Positions 1 to 9,230 of a stretch of DNA of 64,000 nucleotides are shown here, in pieces. The DNA comes from Dermatemys mawii (taxonomy: Eukaryota > Chordata > Testudines > Dermatemydidae), in contig ML677385.1 of the NCBI GenBank assembly GCA_007922305.1, forward strand, positions 8,334,336-8,398,335, written 5' to 3'. The stretch's first letter is position 1, and the number at the start of each line of letters is the position of its first letter. The translations under genes were made by a program, and so were the position numbers. Below the pieces are notes generated by a model. The model was not told the origin of the DNA, did not search any database, and saw only the letters and a list, made by a program, of their open reading frames with translations.

Positions 1-359
1 GCTTTGGCTAACCATGTTTGCACTGTACTTGTGAATGCCTCAGTAGAGGTGCTGCAAAAAAGTTTAAAAGCAATGAGTTAAAAGGGCTTTATTTATAGTG
101 TCTTTCATGCAAAGTGTAATCTTGAAAAAGAAAAGCAACCACCTTTCACCTCAAATCCACTATAAAACAGTGATGCTCACCAGATCTGGAGGGACTAAAC
201 CACTTGGGTGATTTTAGATGCTTTCTATTCTGGGAATCTTTAGAAGCCCACACAAAGTTCTATTTTCCATATAGTAGTGACTAATCAATTATATAATTTC
301 CCTACTGTAAAAACATAAATATTACCAAGATGAGTGCAGAGGAATACAATTCCTTAAAT
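1..359. other. No gene recognised
   Basis: AT-rich DNA with no coding signature and no repeat that I can name. The CR1 relic begins near its right end. Confidence 0.5.
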
Positions 360-1672
360 AATAAAGAGGTGTAGCTGATTCTGGAAGGATAAACAGGGGG
401 AAAAAAGGGAGGAAGGGTTACATTATATATCAAGAAGGTGTTCTGAAATACGGAAGGAGATGAGAGGCAGACCAGCTGAAAGAGTCTGGATAATGGTAAA
501 AAGGGGAAAGGACAAGGTCAGTGTCATAGTAGGGATCTAATATAGACTATCAAATCAGGAGACAGATGTGGTAATTTTAGAACAAACAAGCAAAATATCC
601 AAAATAGAAAACTTGGTGATAATGGGAGACGTTAGCTAGCTAGACATCAGTAGGAAAAGCAATATGGCAAAACACAAAATGTCCAGTAAGTTCTTGGAAG
701 GTATTGGGAACAAATTCTTGTTTTAGAAGCTGGAAGAAGTAGCCCAGGGGACAGTCGTACACTGTAGTCTGATTACAACAGACAAATTGATTGAGACCTG
801 AAAGTGGAAAGCAATTTGAGTGAAAGTGATAATAACATAATAGATTTCATTACTATACGGCAAGAAAGGAGTGAGAGCAGCAGAATAAGGATAACTGACT
901 CCAAAAAGCAGACTTTAAGAAACTTAGAGAATTGGAAGGTAAGGTCCCATCAGGAAATTAAAAAAAAAGTTCAGGAGAGCTGGCCATTTCTCAGAGACAG
1001 TATTTAAGGAACAACAGCAATCTATCCTGCTGAGAAGGAAAAATAGAAAGAGTAGTAACAGACTAATATCACTCCATCAAAAGCTCTTTAATGACCCAAA
1101 AAATCAAAAAAGGAATTATACAAAAAGTGGAAACATGGATAAATTAGTTAGAGGGAACCCAAAAGAATAGCACGACCATGTAGGGACAAAATTAGAAAGG
1201 TTAAGGCATGAAGTGAGTTACACACTGAAAGGGACATAAAAAGCAATTAAAAAGTTACTATAAATATTTTAGGAGCAAGAAAACAAAAAAAGGAAAGTGT
1301 ATGTGCTCTGCTTAGTGGGGAAGGACAGCGAACAAGGGATGGCAGCAAGAAGGGTCAAGTGTTACTACCTATTTTGCTTCAGTCTTAACTTGGAAGGCTA
1401 ATTGTGACCAGATGCTTAATGCAATTAAAATGAACAACAATGGGGAAGGACCACAAGCCAGAATAGGATAAGAACAGGTTAAATAATGTTTAAATAAGTT
1501 AGATATATTCAAGTCCTGACAAAAGGGCCTGACAAAATTCACCCAACTATATTTAAAGAACTAGCTAAAGCAAGCTTGGGAACATTAGTGCTTATCTTTG
1601 AGAACTCATGCAGGACAGATGAGGTCTCAGAAGACTAGAGAATCTTTCAAAAAGGGAACAAAGAGGATCTGG
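360..1672 (+). pseudogene. CR1 LINE relic, ORF2 endonuclease to start of reverse transcriptase
   Basis: This is an old, 5'- and 3'-truncated CR1 non-LTR retrotransposon in sense orientation. Around 610-650 a conceptual reading gives VIMGD, the conserved C-terminal part of the CR1 apurinic-type endonuclease. The fragment at 804-1007 reads as the linker after the endonuclease (ITDSKKQTLR..., then VQESW). The DNA at 1500-1672 corresponds to the start of the reverse transcriptase. Many stops and indels break the frame, so no protein is made. CR1 elements copy by target-primed reverse transcription. The right edge abuts Harbinger sequence at about 1673, so either the Harbinger inserted into this LINE or the two were joined by deletion. 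Family assignment is by recognition of protein motifs; exact edges are approximate. Confidence 0.8.
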
Positions 1673-2903
1673 GGAATCAGATGTCATGAGCCACAGGAGT
1701 AAGGGGTAGGCTGGTTCTCCCAGGATCATTACTGGCATTTCAACATCTCCAATGGTAATCCTCTGGTCTAGAAAGAAAGTCCCCACTTGCAGCTTTCTGA
1801 ACAGGTCTTGATGTGTCATGCATCTTCCCTAACCAGCCCATGCTGATGTTGGTAAAACGTCTCCAGTGATCCACCAGTGGTTGCAATACCATAGAAAATT
1901 AGCTCTTTCTCAGGAAATGTGGTCTGGTGCCAAAACAGGGATATGCATGTCATCTGTCGTCCCCGTCAGTCTGGGAACCCCACTGTTGCAAAACCATCAG
2001 CTATGTCTTGTGCTTTGCCCATAGTTATAGTCCTTTATATCAGCATGCACACTTGCATCACAGCAACCCCCATCGTGGATTTCCCAACTCCAAATTTATT
2101 CCCAACTGATTGGTAGCAATCTGGCATTGCCTGCTTCCACAAAGCGATTGCCACTCACTTCTCCACAGTCAGTGCAGATCTCATTTTGATGTCACTGCAC
2201 TGGAGGGCTGGACGAGCTCTGCATATAGATCCAGGAATGTAGCCTTGAGCATTCGAAAGTTCTACAGCCACTGCTCATCATCCCAACCTGCATAACAATG
2301 TGATCCAACCAGTCAGTGCTTGTTTCTCTGACCCAGAACCAGTGCTGTTCCTTGAATGCCACAAACAACCTAGAATTGTTTCTATGTCCCACAGCAATCT
2401 AGCCTCCAAGGAATTGTCATGTTCCCCACGGCCTCTCTGGGGGCTCTGCAAATACTGTAGGTTCAGGCTCCCGTGCTCACAATGCTCATTACAATAATGC
2501 AGAACTGTGCAGGATCCATGGTTCTCACACAGATGGCAGATGTGCATGTGTGCAGGGATTTTGAAAAGAAGTGCAAAACATTACGGGATGCAGATAAAAT
2601 TATGGGATGGTGAAAACTGCATTATGAGATGTTGAAATCATGTTCTCAGTCACTCCTTTCCAACTCATTTGCCCCCATGAGGCATTGCAAACCCTTCTCA
2701 AAAACACCCTGTGCTAGATGGTAGCAAATTGCATGGTGCACAGTGCACTGCTCTCTGCATCAATGCAAGTGCTGGTAGTGAGGCTATGCACTGCTGTCAC
2801 ATGTAGTGTGCACACGCAAAAGCAATTTAATTACTGCAGTGTCTGTGTCTGTATATCGATGTAACTTAGGTTGACATAATTTTGTAGCGTAGACATATCC
2901 TGT
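1673..2903 (-). pseudogene. PIF/Harbinger transposase relic
   Basis: Decayed DNA transposon on the minus strand. Minus translation at 1660-1790 gives ITIGDVEMPVMILGEPAYP followed by LLLWLM, which matches the conserved stretch of Harbinger DDE transposases near the second catalytic Asp (family knowledge: GD.AYPL.PWLM). Minus translation near 2060-2110 reads FGVGKSTMGVAVMQVC, matching the helix-turn-helix-like segment upstream of the catalytic core, and near 1940 DDMHIPVLAPDH matches the first catalytic Asp region. The N-terminal part (RPALQCSDIKMRSALTVEKW) lies near 2130-2200. Several stops and frameshifts make it inactive. The right edge near 2903 ends in a TIR-like sequence (atgtctac in minus orientation) that is shared with the MITE at 31938-32310. 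The left TIR is missing. Confidence 0.8.
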
Positions 2904-4132
2904 GTCTCTCTGAGCCACATTCTTAACAAAGGTTCATGACAACTCTGTCCATTGCCCTTCCACTGCAAAACCATACTTATGTGTTCAGCATGCCTGTGAC
3001 TCCTGTCATTAATTGTGAATATACTGGCCATTGGGGCTTCTATCAGTCCTTCCACTTTTTTTGATTTGTGTGTGTGGATTTCAGCTAGCCCTTGTTAAAC
3101 AGCCTCTTTCCAGCTCAGACTGGCTCTGTGACATTCTGCCAGACCCCATTTGCTTATACACTAAGAGAACAGAAGTGCCAAATACACAGGGAAACTAAGG
3201 TGCACATATGGATCAAAAATATTACCACATTTGTCACAGGGGATGAGGGGCCTTGCTGTTGTGTGTGTATTGGGGAGCGGAGGAGGGTTCAGAGCCTGGT
3301 TGTTTGTAGAGCTCAGCCTAGATTAGCAACAAAATGTATTTCTTTAACAATTAATTTTTCTTCTCACAACTCTAAAATGACTGACTGGAGTCTATTCATT
3401 TTTCAAACAAATATGCATTTGAGTATAGTGTGGAAATGGAAAACTTGAGCATCCAAAGGAGACTACCATGGAAAGTTAAAAGTGTGGGAAAACAGAGAGT
3501 TGTAATGGAAAATGTTTGTAACCTAAACTATAGCGGCTGCTGCTGGTGACAGCTGCAATAATTAAGAAACACAAACCAAAACTTTCCAGCAGGTGGCATG
3601 AGGCATAAAGCTGAGAAGTGAAATAATCCACTAGGAATCCAGTTCTTGAAGAATTATGAATCAGATTGCATCAATATAAAGGAAAAAGTCAGACCTCTTC
3701 ATTTACAAGGCAATATATTGCTAGGACTTTGACTTCACTGAGAGTCAACCCAAAATCTCTATTTTTGTTCAGAGACATTTCATAATGATGAATAATAAAC
3801 CCATTTATCATGGCTATATCCAAACTAGAAATGACCTTAAGCATCAGAATTACATGACCACTTCAATTAAAGACCTTCAGCAAATCAGCAAGAGGTTTCA
3901 GTGGAACTAAACATCCTACAGCAGGCAGATAAACTATTTTTTCACAAAGCATAAGTTGCTGAATATTTGAATATTTAAAACCAAATGGCTGAATGAATCA
4001 GATAAAGAAACAATCAGAATATAATACACATCTAATGATTTAACTTCATTTTTATCGGTAGCAGACCAACCATCAGGGTTTGCTAGAGACAGAACCATTC
4101 AGCCCACTTCCTTCCCATGGTTCTAAGTGCTC
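2904..4132. other. No gene recognised
   Basis: Mostly AT-rich sequence. A 118-codon open frame at 3092-3448 has no recognisable domain and a composition like non-coding DNA. The stretch at 3525-3610 is richer in GC but I cannot assign it. Confidence 0.5.
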
Positions 4133-4138
4133 CCTCTA
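4133..4138. repeat. Target site duplication of the provirus, left copy
   Basis: The hexamer cctcta lies directly before the LTR and is repeated exactly at 8321-8326, directly after the other LTR. A 6-bp duplication is what alpha- and betaretroviral integrases make. Confidence 0.9.
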
Positions 4139-4436
4139 TGTCGGGAAGAAACAGACGGAGACAGCTTGCGGAAGGAGGCGACCTGGGAAAGTCCCAGCTT
4201 GCCGCTTTTATTAAGTACAAACGTGCTGTAAGGCGTATATGACAGTGATAAGTAGGCTTGTTTACTTCATTGTGATAGGCGGTGAAAGAAGAGCTCTCCT
4301 CATGGCTACCTCGTGGACAGCTAGAGGGACAAGCATGCCTGTGGTTTTCCAGTGCTTAAGCTTACTACTAGACCTTGAGAGATAACAAGGGTTCAGAAGT
4401 TTATAGAGCGTGGTTTGCCAGCGCTCAAGGCCTTCA
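4139..4436 (-). repeat. 3' LTR of the provirus
   Basis: 298 bp, begins TG and ends CA in both readings. It matches 8023-8320 without indels, with differences at 4180, 4235 and 4281. At all three this LTR keeps G in a CpG while the other copy has A. In the element's orientation an AATAAA polyadenylation signal lies at 4207-4212. The short length resembles alpharetroviral LTRs. Confidence 0.95.
4207..4212 (-). promoter_or_regulatory. LTR polyadenylation signal AATAAA
   Basis: AATAAA in minus orientation inside the 3' LTR, placed where the R/U5 part of a short LTR would carry it. The identical signal is at 8091-8096 in the 5' LTR. Confidence 0.7.
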
Positions 4437-4660
4437 TCTCCCCCTTTGTTTTTCTCAAGTACATATGGTTATAATATTGCTGTTACTATGGACAATTTCG
4501 CAAGCGGGGATTTGATGGGGGAGGGATAAAGGCCCATAGAGCGTGGTTTGCCAGCGCTCGAGCTTTCATCCCTTCCTTCAGGTTTTTATTTATAACGGTA
4601 ATGTTTCTGATTCCATGGACAGCCCCGCAAGCAGAGATTAATCAGAGAGGGGATGCACTG
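4403..4660 (-). repeat. Diverged tandem duplication across env end, polypurine tract and U3 edge
   Basis: Unit 1 starts at 4403 and unit 2 at 4536. The first 24 bases (4403-4426 and 4536-4559) are identical. The match then continues with substitutions and small gaps through a T/C-rich part, a ttataa part and a tatggac/catggac...cgcaagc part. The period is 133 at the start and about 127 further on. Unit 1 holds the working polypurine tract and the U3 edge; unit 2 holds the last codons and stop of env plus a decayed second copy of the U3 edge. Confidence 0.75.
4437..4447 (-). promoter_or_regulatory. Polypurine tract
   Basis: Minus strand reads AAAGGGGGAGA directly against the U3 edge of the 3' LTR. 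This is the expected primer for plus-strand synthesis in retroviruses. Confidence 0.85.
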
Positions 4661-5854
4661 GACAGTGCAGCATAGGAAAATCAACAGCGCCAATGCCAAC
4701 AGTCCATACGTAATGAATGCATGTAACCATCCCCATCCGGGGAACAGAGATGCTAGCCAATCCCACCAACTGGCAAAGGGGTCTGGATCGACATGAATCT
4801 GTGCGGTGAGGTTTTTAATAACATCAATTTGATTTTCTATAGCGTGGGAATGGTCGGAGATATTAAAGCAACACATATCATTTACCTTTTCACATCCAAA
4901 ATGATGCAGTAGCAGAAGATAGTCTATAGCAGCACGGTTCTGAAGAACCCTATGGCAGAGTTCAACCTGTTCCCCATTAAGTAAGGCAATAGCGGTGGAA
5001 GTAGCATTAAGAGCTTTAACTGCAGCACAGGCAAGTTTGTTAATATTTAGGCTATTGCCTGTAGCCAATCCTGGGATTCCTACCAGGGAAAGGGCTAACA
5101 CTACAGACTCTGTTTTTGAGAACAAGTGAACCTTAGAATCACAGGAGGCATCCAGGGTGACAGAGCGAGAGGTACGGGGGTGGAGTGGAGTTTTAGGGGG
5201 TAATACCACGGCCAAACGACTAAGACAGCATAGCGTGCCATCTGAAATATTGGCGGGGATGTAATTGAATGTTAACCCTTCACATGTCCAGAACCACCCC
5301 AGAGGGAGCTTAATGTGTTTGTATAGGTAGGAGACATTGACTGAGTGAGAACAATTTAGGCTTTCCCCACCGAACCTTTTACAACTTATTAAAGTACAAT
5401 TTGTCATTCGGGCACATGAGATATTTGTACTGGCTACATAGGGAGTACGTAATTGTAGAGTCTGCTTGGGTTGAGAGGTGGATTGTTCCCCCCAATTATG
5501 ATAGCCCTTATAGCCCAGATTTCGTATGGTAGTGTTGGGTCCCAGACTTTGAAAGAACCATGTCGCACCTTCAACCTCAGAAGCCTCATGACATATAGGG
5601 ATGAGGCACGTACCTAAAATTTGTCCCACCGCCACCTGTTGAGACAGGCAGAAACTGGTTTGGTTGATCGAGAGGGCTAAAAGGCCCCAAACATTATCTG
5701 TTAAGGGTGACGGGGGGGGAAGGGCCGTACTCGGGGAAGGGCTAAAGATCGTCAGGATCAAAACGATTAATACCACACAGGAATTGGCCGAGAGGCAAGA
5801 AATCACTGCAACAACATAGTTCTCAGGGGTTTTCTCAAGTTGTTGACTCTCCAT
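4586..5854 (-). CDS. env: Retroviral envelope glycoprotein, alpharetrovirus type, open reading frame
   Basis: Surface/transmembrane glycoprotein precursor that in exogenous relatives mediates receptor binding and membrane fusion. The frame is open from 6061, but its first codon there is GTG. I prefer the ATG at 5854 (422 aa), which is followed by a hydrophobic leader (about residues 13-43). Numbering from that ATG: SU to about 230 with seven N-glycosylation sequons; a minimal furin-type site RTSR at 227-230; a Cys-flanked internal fusion loop 238-276, as in alpharetroviruses; the heptad stretch LQNRAAIDYLLL near 304-315; a CX6CC motif (C321, C328, C329) that would link TM to SU; three sequons in TM; a membrane anchor about 377-401; and a short cytoplasmic tail. 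I see no CXXC isomerase motif in SU, which fits the alpha type. No stop or frameshift is visible. An ATG at 6013 is an alternative start. Expression probably needs splicing from the donor at 7937-7942. Confidence 0.88.
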   Translation of the reverse strand: MESQQLEKTPENYVVAVISCLSANSCVVLIVLILTIFSPSPSTALPPPSPLTDNVWGLLALSINQTSFCLSQQVAVGQILGTCLIPICHEASEVEGATWFFQSLGPNTTIRNLGYKGYHNWGEQSTSQPKQTLQLRTPYVASTNISCARMTNCTLISCKRFGGESLNCSHSVNVSYLYKHIKLPLGWFWTCEGLTFNYIPANISDGTLCCLSRLAVVLPPKTPLHPRTSRSVTLDASCDSKVHLFSKTESVVLALSLVGIPGLATGNSLNINKLACAAVKALNATSTAIALLNGEQVELCHRVLQNRAAIDYLLLLHHFGCEKVNDMCCFNISDHSHAIENQIDVIKNLTAQIHVDPDPFASWWDWLASLFPGWGWLHAFITYGLLALALLIFLCCTVQCIPSLINLCLRGCPWNQKHYRYK

Positions 5855-6530
5855 CACTCTTTCGGCTTGTTGTGCCAGGCTCTTTATTTGTCCCCATGTC
5901 ACCGGGGGGTTGCACTGCCCCCGGTGCCGGGCAGTGATCACCTTGGTGATCGGCGGCGTGATGTGGAGATTGAAATCTGGAATTGGGTTCGAGGTTTCTC
6001 GATGCCATGCCATGCTTGAGCGGATTCTGGGGTAGTTGCTGATGCACGTAGGGGCGGACACAGTGAGCTGGAACCCACACTGGGACGGCCGGGGTGGAGA
6101 CTGCAGCGTAACCTTGACCCCAAGTGATGAGGGGTACTGGATCGCTCCAGGTACGGCTCGGGAGCAGCTGGTAAGTTACAAGCGGTGCCGGCAGAATTTC
6201 TGTTTGGCGAAAATGTTTCTGTGTACGAGACAAAAACTGAGAGCCGTCGTTAGACAAATTTAAATGGTTAAGCGTGAACAAAACGGAGGCAAGCCATTCT
6301 TCTTTATCGGGTAAGGAGGAGGGAATTCCCCCTTTTTGCTTTTGACGATTGAGGGCCACTTTAAGAGTGCGATTTGCCCGTTCAACAATGGCTTGGCCGC
6401 GGGAATTATAAGGGATACCAAACGTATGAGTGATATTCCATCGGGTACAAAATTCAGCAAAAGTGGTAGAGCAATACGCGGGACCATTATCAGTTTTTAA
6501 AGAATTAGGAACGCCCATGACAGCGAATAC
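5835..6530 (-). pseudogene. pol: Pol remnant, integrase core (second half) and C-terminal domain
   Basis: Continuation of integrase in a different frame from the upstream part. It contains the second catalytic Asp in KTDNGPAY (codon 6491-6489) and the catalytic Glu in IVERANR (6383-6381). Their spacing is exactly D-x35-E, as in retroviral integrases. The downstream part WGQGYAAVSTP...VWVPAHCVRPY fits the C-terminal DNA-binding domain. The frame stops at 5835, just past the preferred env ATG, so pol and env overlap by about 20 bases, or by 227 bases if the whole open env frame is counted. The link to the upstream half is broken by a frameshift between about 6540 and 6527, so a full integrase is not read. 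Confidence 0.88.
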
Positions 6531-7605
6531 AATGATTAATAACATGCTTTGCTTTTTCACCCTTTTGTGTTGTAACCCACAAATAACCGGAGAACGTATC
6601 AACGGAGACATGGAGGAAGCGCCAGGGGGCGAAGGGAGGGAAAGAAGTAACATCCATTTGCCAAAGTTGGTTGGCACCTAACCCGCGGGGGTTGACGCCC
6701 GTCGGGGGAAAAGAGGAATGCTGTGAGCATTGGGGACATTGTTGAACGATGGCGCAGGCGTCTGAGAGTAGGATGGAAAATTGTTGCGAGAGAGCTTTGG
6801 CGTTTTGATGGTGGAGTTCATGACTTGCAATTGGGGAAAGAGAGCAAGGGTACAATGACCGGGAGGCTGCATCAGCACGGGCATTGCCTTCGGTAAGAAA
6901 GCCGGGAAGAGGTTGATGGCTGCATATATGGGCAATGAAAAAACAATGCGTTCGAGCGTGAAGGATGGCCTGAAGTGAAAGAAACAGCTGGAAAAGAGCA
7001 GATTCTATGACAGGGGAAACATAGCTTCCCGAAATGCAGGCGGTGACGTTGGCTACATAAAGACTGTCCGTAATGATATTTAGGGGCTGGGAGGGAAAAA
7101 GGACAAAAGCAAGAAGGACGGCGGCTAACTCAGCTCTTTGAGGTGAGGAAAAGGTAGCAGTGACCTTCACATTCCAGCGATCAGAATACCAAGAGACAAT
7201 ACCATGGGAGGGACCGCCGTCAGTGAAAACTGTAAGCGCATCTGGGAGAGGCTGCAGGGAGAGGAGGGGAAGAAGCTGGACAGGCATCCGCTGAACGAAA
7301 TACAAGCGGGGATCAGCGTAAGAATGATAGGAAATCGAGCCAGTATAGCCTGCCAGAGCAAGTTGGAGAGCATCCGAAAAAGCAGTGGCTGCAGCATATT
7401 TTTTGAGGGGGTGTGGGACAACAATATCGATTGGATCGAGTGCCATAAGGGCACAACAACGAAGACGGCCTTTAATGATAAGTTGGGCAAGCAGATCATC
7501 CATGGTCGTGATTGAAGTAGAAGGTGAGTGCGGAAGGTAGAGCCATTCCAAGAGAAGGAGGGGTTTGCCGTAAGGGGCTTGAGCAATAACTGCACAGGGT
7601 TGTAG
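6505..7605 (-). pseudogene. pol: Pol remnant: end of RT connection, RNase H, integrase zinc domain and start of core
   Basis: Frame open from 7722 to 6505; recognisable pol begins near 7600 (PCAVIAQAPYGKP). Residue numbers count from 7722. The RT connection (LEWLYLPHS, DDLLAQLI) is at about 42-110. RNase H has its acidic set visible as D168 (FTDGG), E198 (QRAELAA), D219 (ITDSLY) and D284 (GNARADAA). The integrase zinc domain has H301, H305, C329 and C332. The first catalytic Asp of the integrase core is D357 (LWQMDV). The frame then runs into a stop at 6505 after a frameshift. The polymerase fingers and palm with the YxDD box are absent. There is no protease upstream, so the polyprotein could not be processed or translated normally. 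Confidence 0.9.
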
Positions 7606-7936
7606 GGGTAAGAGAAGGAGGAGGAGGAGGAGGAGGAGAGGGAGACGCGGCAGGGGGTACCTCCGCCCGCAAGCGCCCCACCGCGTCTGCACAGTGCTGC
7701 CATAGAAGAAGATAGCGAACACTTGCCTTAGGCTCCCGAAAAAGCCTGTCCCCTATTTTTTGCCAGTCTGCGATCTCCAAGGAGCCTGCCTCTGGGTACC
7801 AGGGGCACTTATACTCAAGAAGACGCACTAACTCTTTTATGCTCCTTTGTGAGACCTGAGCACAGCCCGTCTGCTTAATGATTGTAAAAAGCTCCTTCGC
7901 ATGAGCCTTTTGAGACACGGATAAATCCCCCCCCAT
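7496..7936 (-). pseudogene. gag: Gag remnant: matrix domain, betaretrovirus type
   Basis: The ATG at 7936-7934 gives MGGDLSVSQKAH, with Gly at position 2 as needed for N-myristoylation. The domain continues with YKCPWYPEAGSLEIADWQKI, the signature of the betaretroviral p10-type matrix (PW.PE.G.L....W..IG). Matrix targets Gag to the membrane. After about 95 residues the frame enters a proline run encoded by the purine-rich triplet tract at 7609-7644. From there it only shadows the pol frame until the stop at 7496. Capsid and nucleocapsid are missing. The codon GTG six bases upstream is in frame but belongs to the splice donor, so I do not use it as the start. Confidence 0.85.
7609..7644. repeat. 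GGA triplet tract at the gag-pol deletion junction
   Basis: A run of gag/gga triplets (minus strand: proline-coding CCT/TCC). It sits where matrix sequence changes to RT connection in another frame, so it is the likely site of the large internal deletion. Confidence 0.7.
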
Positions 7937-7942
7937 ACTCAC
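7937..7942 (-). promoter_or_regulatory. Probable 5' splice donor GTGAGT abutting the gag ATG
   Basis: Minus strand reads CTC then GTGAGT then ATGGGG. GTGAGT is a consensus donor and lies about 80 bases after the 5' LTR. Spliced env RNA from it would exclude the gag ATG, so env would need its own start. Confidence 0.6.
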
Positions 7943-8002
7943 GAGGGAGCGTAAACGCTGAGGTGCACCAAGGCTATGCCAGCCGGTGAGCCGAGGGGCT
8001 GG

Positions 8003-8020
8003 ATCACGTCGGGGTCACCA
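8003..8020 (-). promoter_or_regulatory. Primer binding site for tRNA-Trp
   Basis: 18 bases, two bases inside the 5' LTR. The plus strand reads atcacgtcggggtcacca, which equals the 3' end of vertebrate tRNA-Trp including CCA. tRNA-Trp is the primer of avian alpharetroviruses. Confidence 0.88.
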
Positions 8021-8022
8021 GA

Positions 8023-8320
8023 TGTCGGGAAGAAACAGACGGAGACAGCTTGCGGAAGGAGGCAACCTGGGAAAGTCCCAGCTTGCCGCTTTTATTAAGT
8101 ACAAACGTGCTGTAAGGCATATATGACAGTGATAAGTAGGCTTGTTTACTTCATTGTGATAGGCAGTGAAAGAAGAGCTCTCCTCATGGCTACCTCGTGG
8201 ACAGCTAGAGGGACAAGCATGCCTGTGGTTTTCCAGTGCTTAAGCTTACTACTAGACCTTGAGAGATAACAAGGGTTCAGAAGTTTATAGAGCGTGGTTT
8301 GCCAGCGCTCAAGGCCTTCA
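8023..8320 (-). repeat. 5' LTR of the provirus
   Basis: 298 bp, the same length as the 3' LTR. It carries A at 8064, 8119 and 8165 where the other copy keeps a CpG. AATAAA is at 8091-8096 in minus orientation. In the provirus this copy would hold the promoter. Confidence 0.95.
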
Positions 8321-8326
8321 CCTCTA
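8321..8326. repeat. Target site duplication of the provirus, right copy
   Basis: cctcta, an exact copy of 4133-4138. Confidence 0.9.
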
Positions 8327-8416
8327 AAGCAGTGCCCCTTGTTTCCAACAGCCTGAAGATCTGCAGTGCTTAGTTCTTCTATATGGCATCCAGTAGTACA
8401 ATAACTTAAGCTTCTG

Positions 8417-8700
8417 ACTCAAGCAATGTCTACACTAGAGACCTTACAGAAGCACAGCTCTACCAATGCAGCTGCACTGCTGTAAGGTCTCTCGTGTAGC
8501 CGCTCTATGCCAATGGGAGAGAGCTCTCCCGTTCACATAATTAAACCACCCACAATGAGTGGTGGTAGCTATGTTTGTGGGAGAAGCTGTCCCACCAACA
8601 TAACACTGTGCACCCTCCCACTTATTCCGATGAAACTTATTTCACTCAAGGATGTGTTTTTTACAGACCCCTGAGTGACATAAATTTTGCCAACATAAGT
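8417..8700. mobile_element. MITE-like non-autonomous DNA transposon
   Basis: Begins with atgtctacactagagacc and ends with a decayed partner near gccaacataagtgatag. It contains internal foldbacks (gagagagctctccc; gtgggagaagctgtcccac). The pattern matches a common turtle MITE with tgtctacact termini. No coding capacity. Confidence 0.6.
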
Positions 8701-8745
8701 GATAGCAAAGTTTGAGGCCATGTCTACGCTATCATGATCCTTCAA

Positions 8746-9149
8746 GCAGCCTTTCCCATAAAAAGAGCATACAGATCAGGTCAAACACTGCTTTGATCAT
8801 GCCGGTGGAACTATGGAGCAAATCCACAAAAGTCAATAGAGCTACTTCGAATTTGCACCAGTGAAAGAGAACAGAATTTCACCCCCCACTATTAATTATT
8901 TTTACCACACCTAAAAGTATACTAGATGATATACAGAACAAAACTTACACTCCTGTTTGAAATATTGCTGAGTAAGGCATAGGCACTTAGATACATTCCT
9001 GGGGACCTGGTTCCTGACGTTATATATGGCATCAGAATCTCAGCCTACATATTGGATAAAACACTGTTTCTAGCCCTCTAGTGTTATTCCAAAACCCTCT
9101 GCTCTTTGGGTTTGGGAGCTGAAAACACAGCACCAGCACTGAGGACTCT
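8746..9149. other. No gene recognised
   Basis: Contains another ccatgtctac MITE-like terminus just before it, at about 8718-8730. Otherwise unassigned. Confidence 0.4.
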
Positions 9150-9230
9150 GGGGATATGTGTACACTGCAATGTAAGCCCCAGCTTTCGAATTCAGGCTCA
9201 AATCTAACCCTCCTGTCATACGCAAAATCA
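9150..9230. mobile_element. MITE fragment
   Basis: Starts gggatatgtgtacactgcaa and runs into caggctcaaatctaaccctc, one end of a MITE family with tgtctacact-like termini. The other end is not found. Confidence 0.4.

Larger units (their letters stand above)
4139..8320 (-). mobile_element. Endogenous retrovirus, internally deleted provirus, alpha/beta type
   Basis: A 4,182-bp provirus in minus orientation: 5' LTR 8023-8320, primer site, splice donor, matrix part of gag, end of RT connection, RNase H, integrase (frameshifted), env, polypurine tract, 3' LTR 4139-4436. It is flanked by an exact 6-bp duplication. Complete proviruses of this group are about 7.5-9 kb; the rest of gag, the protease and most of the reverse transcriptase are missing between about 7600 and 7660. 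The LTRs differ at only 3 of 298 positions, so the insertion is recent on a genomic time scale. The matrix looks betaretroviral while env and primer use look alpharetroviral. It cannot move on its own without RT and capsid, but its LTRs, primer site and polypurine tract look intact, so help in trans is conceivable (inference). Confidence 0.95.

Noticed and set aside
5855..6061. N-terminal 69 codons of the open env frame as part of Env
   Set aside because: The first codon is GTG, the region overlaps integrase, and the hydrophobic leader follows the ATG at 5854.
7940..7942. GTG as gag start
   Set aside because: It is part of a splice donor; the next ATG gives Gly at position 2 as matrix requires.
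8003..8020. tRNA-Trp gene end
   Set aside because: Only 18 bases next to an LTR; it is a retroviral primer site.
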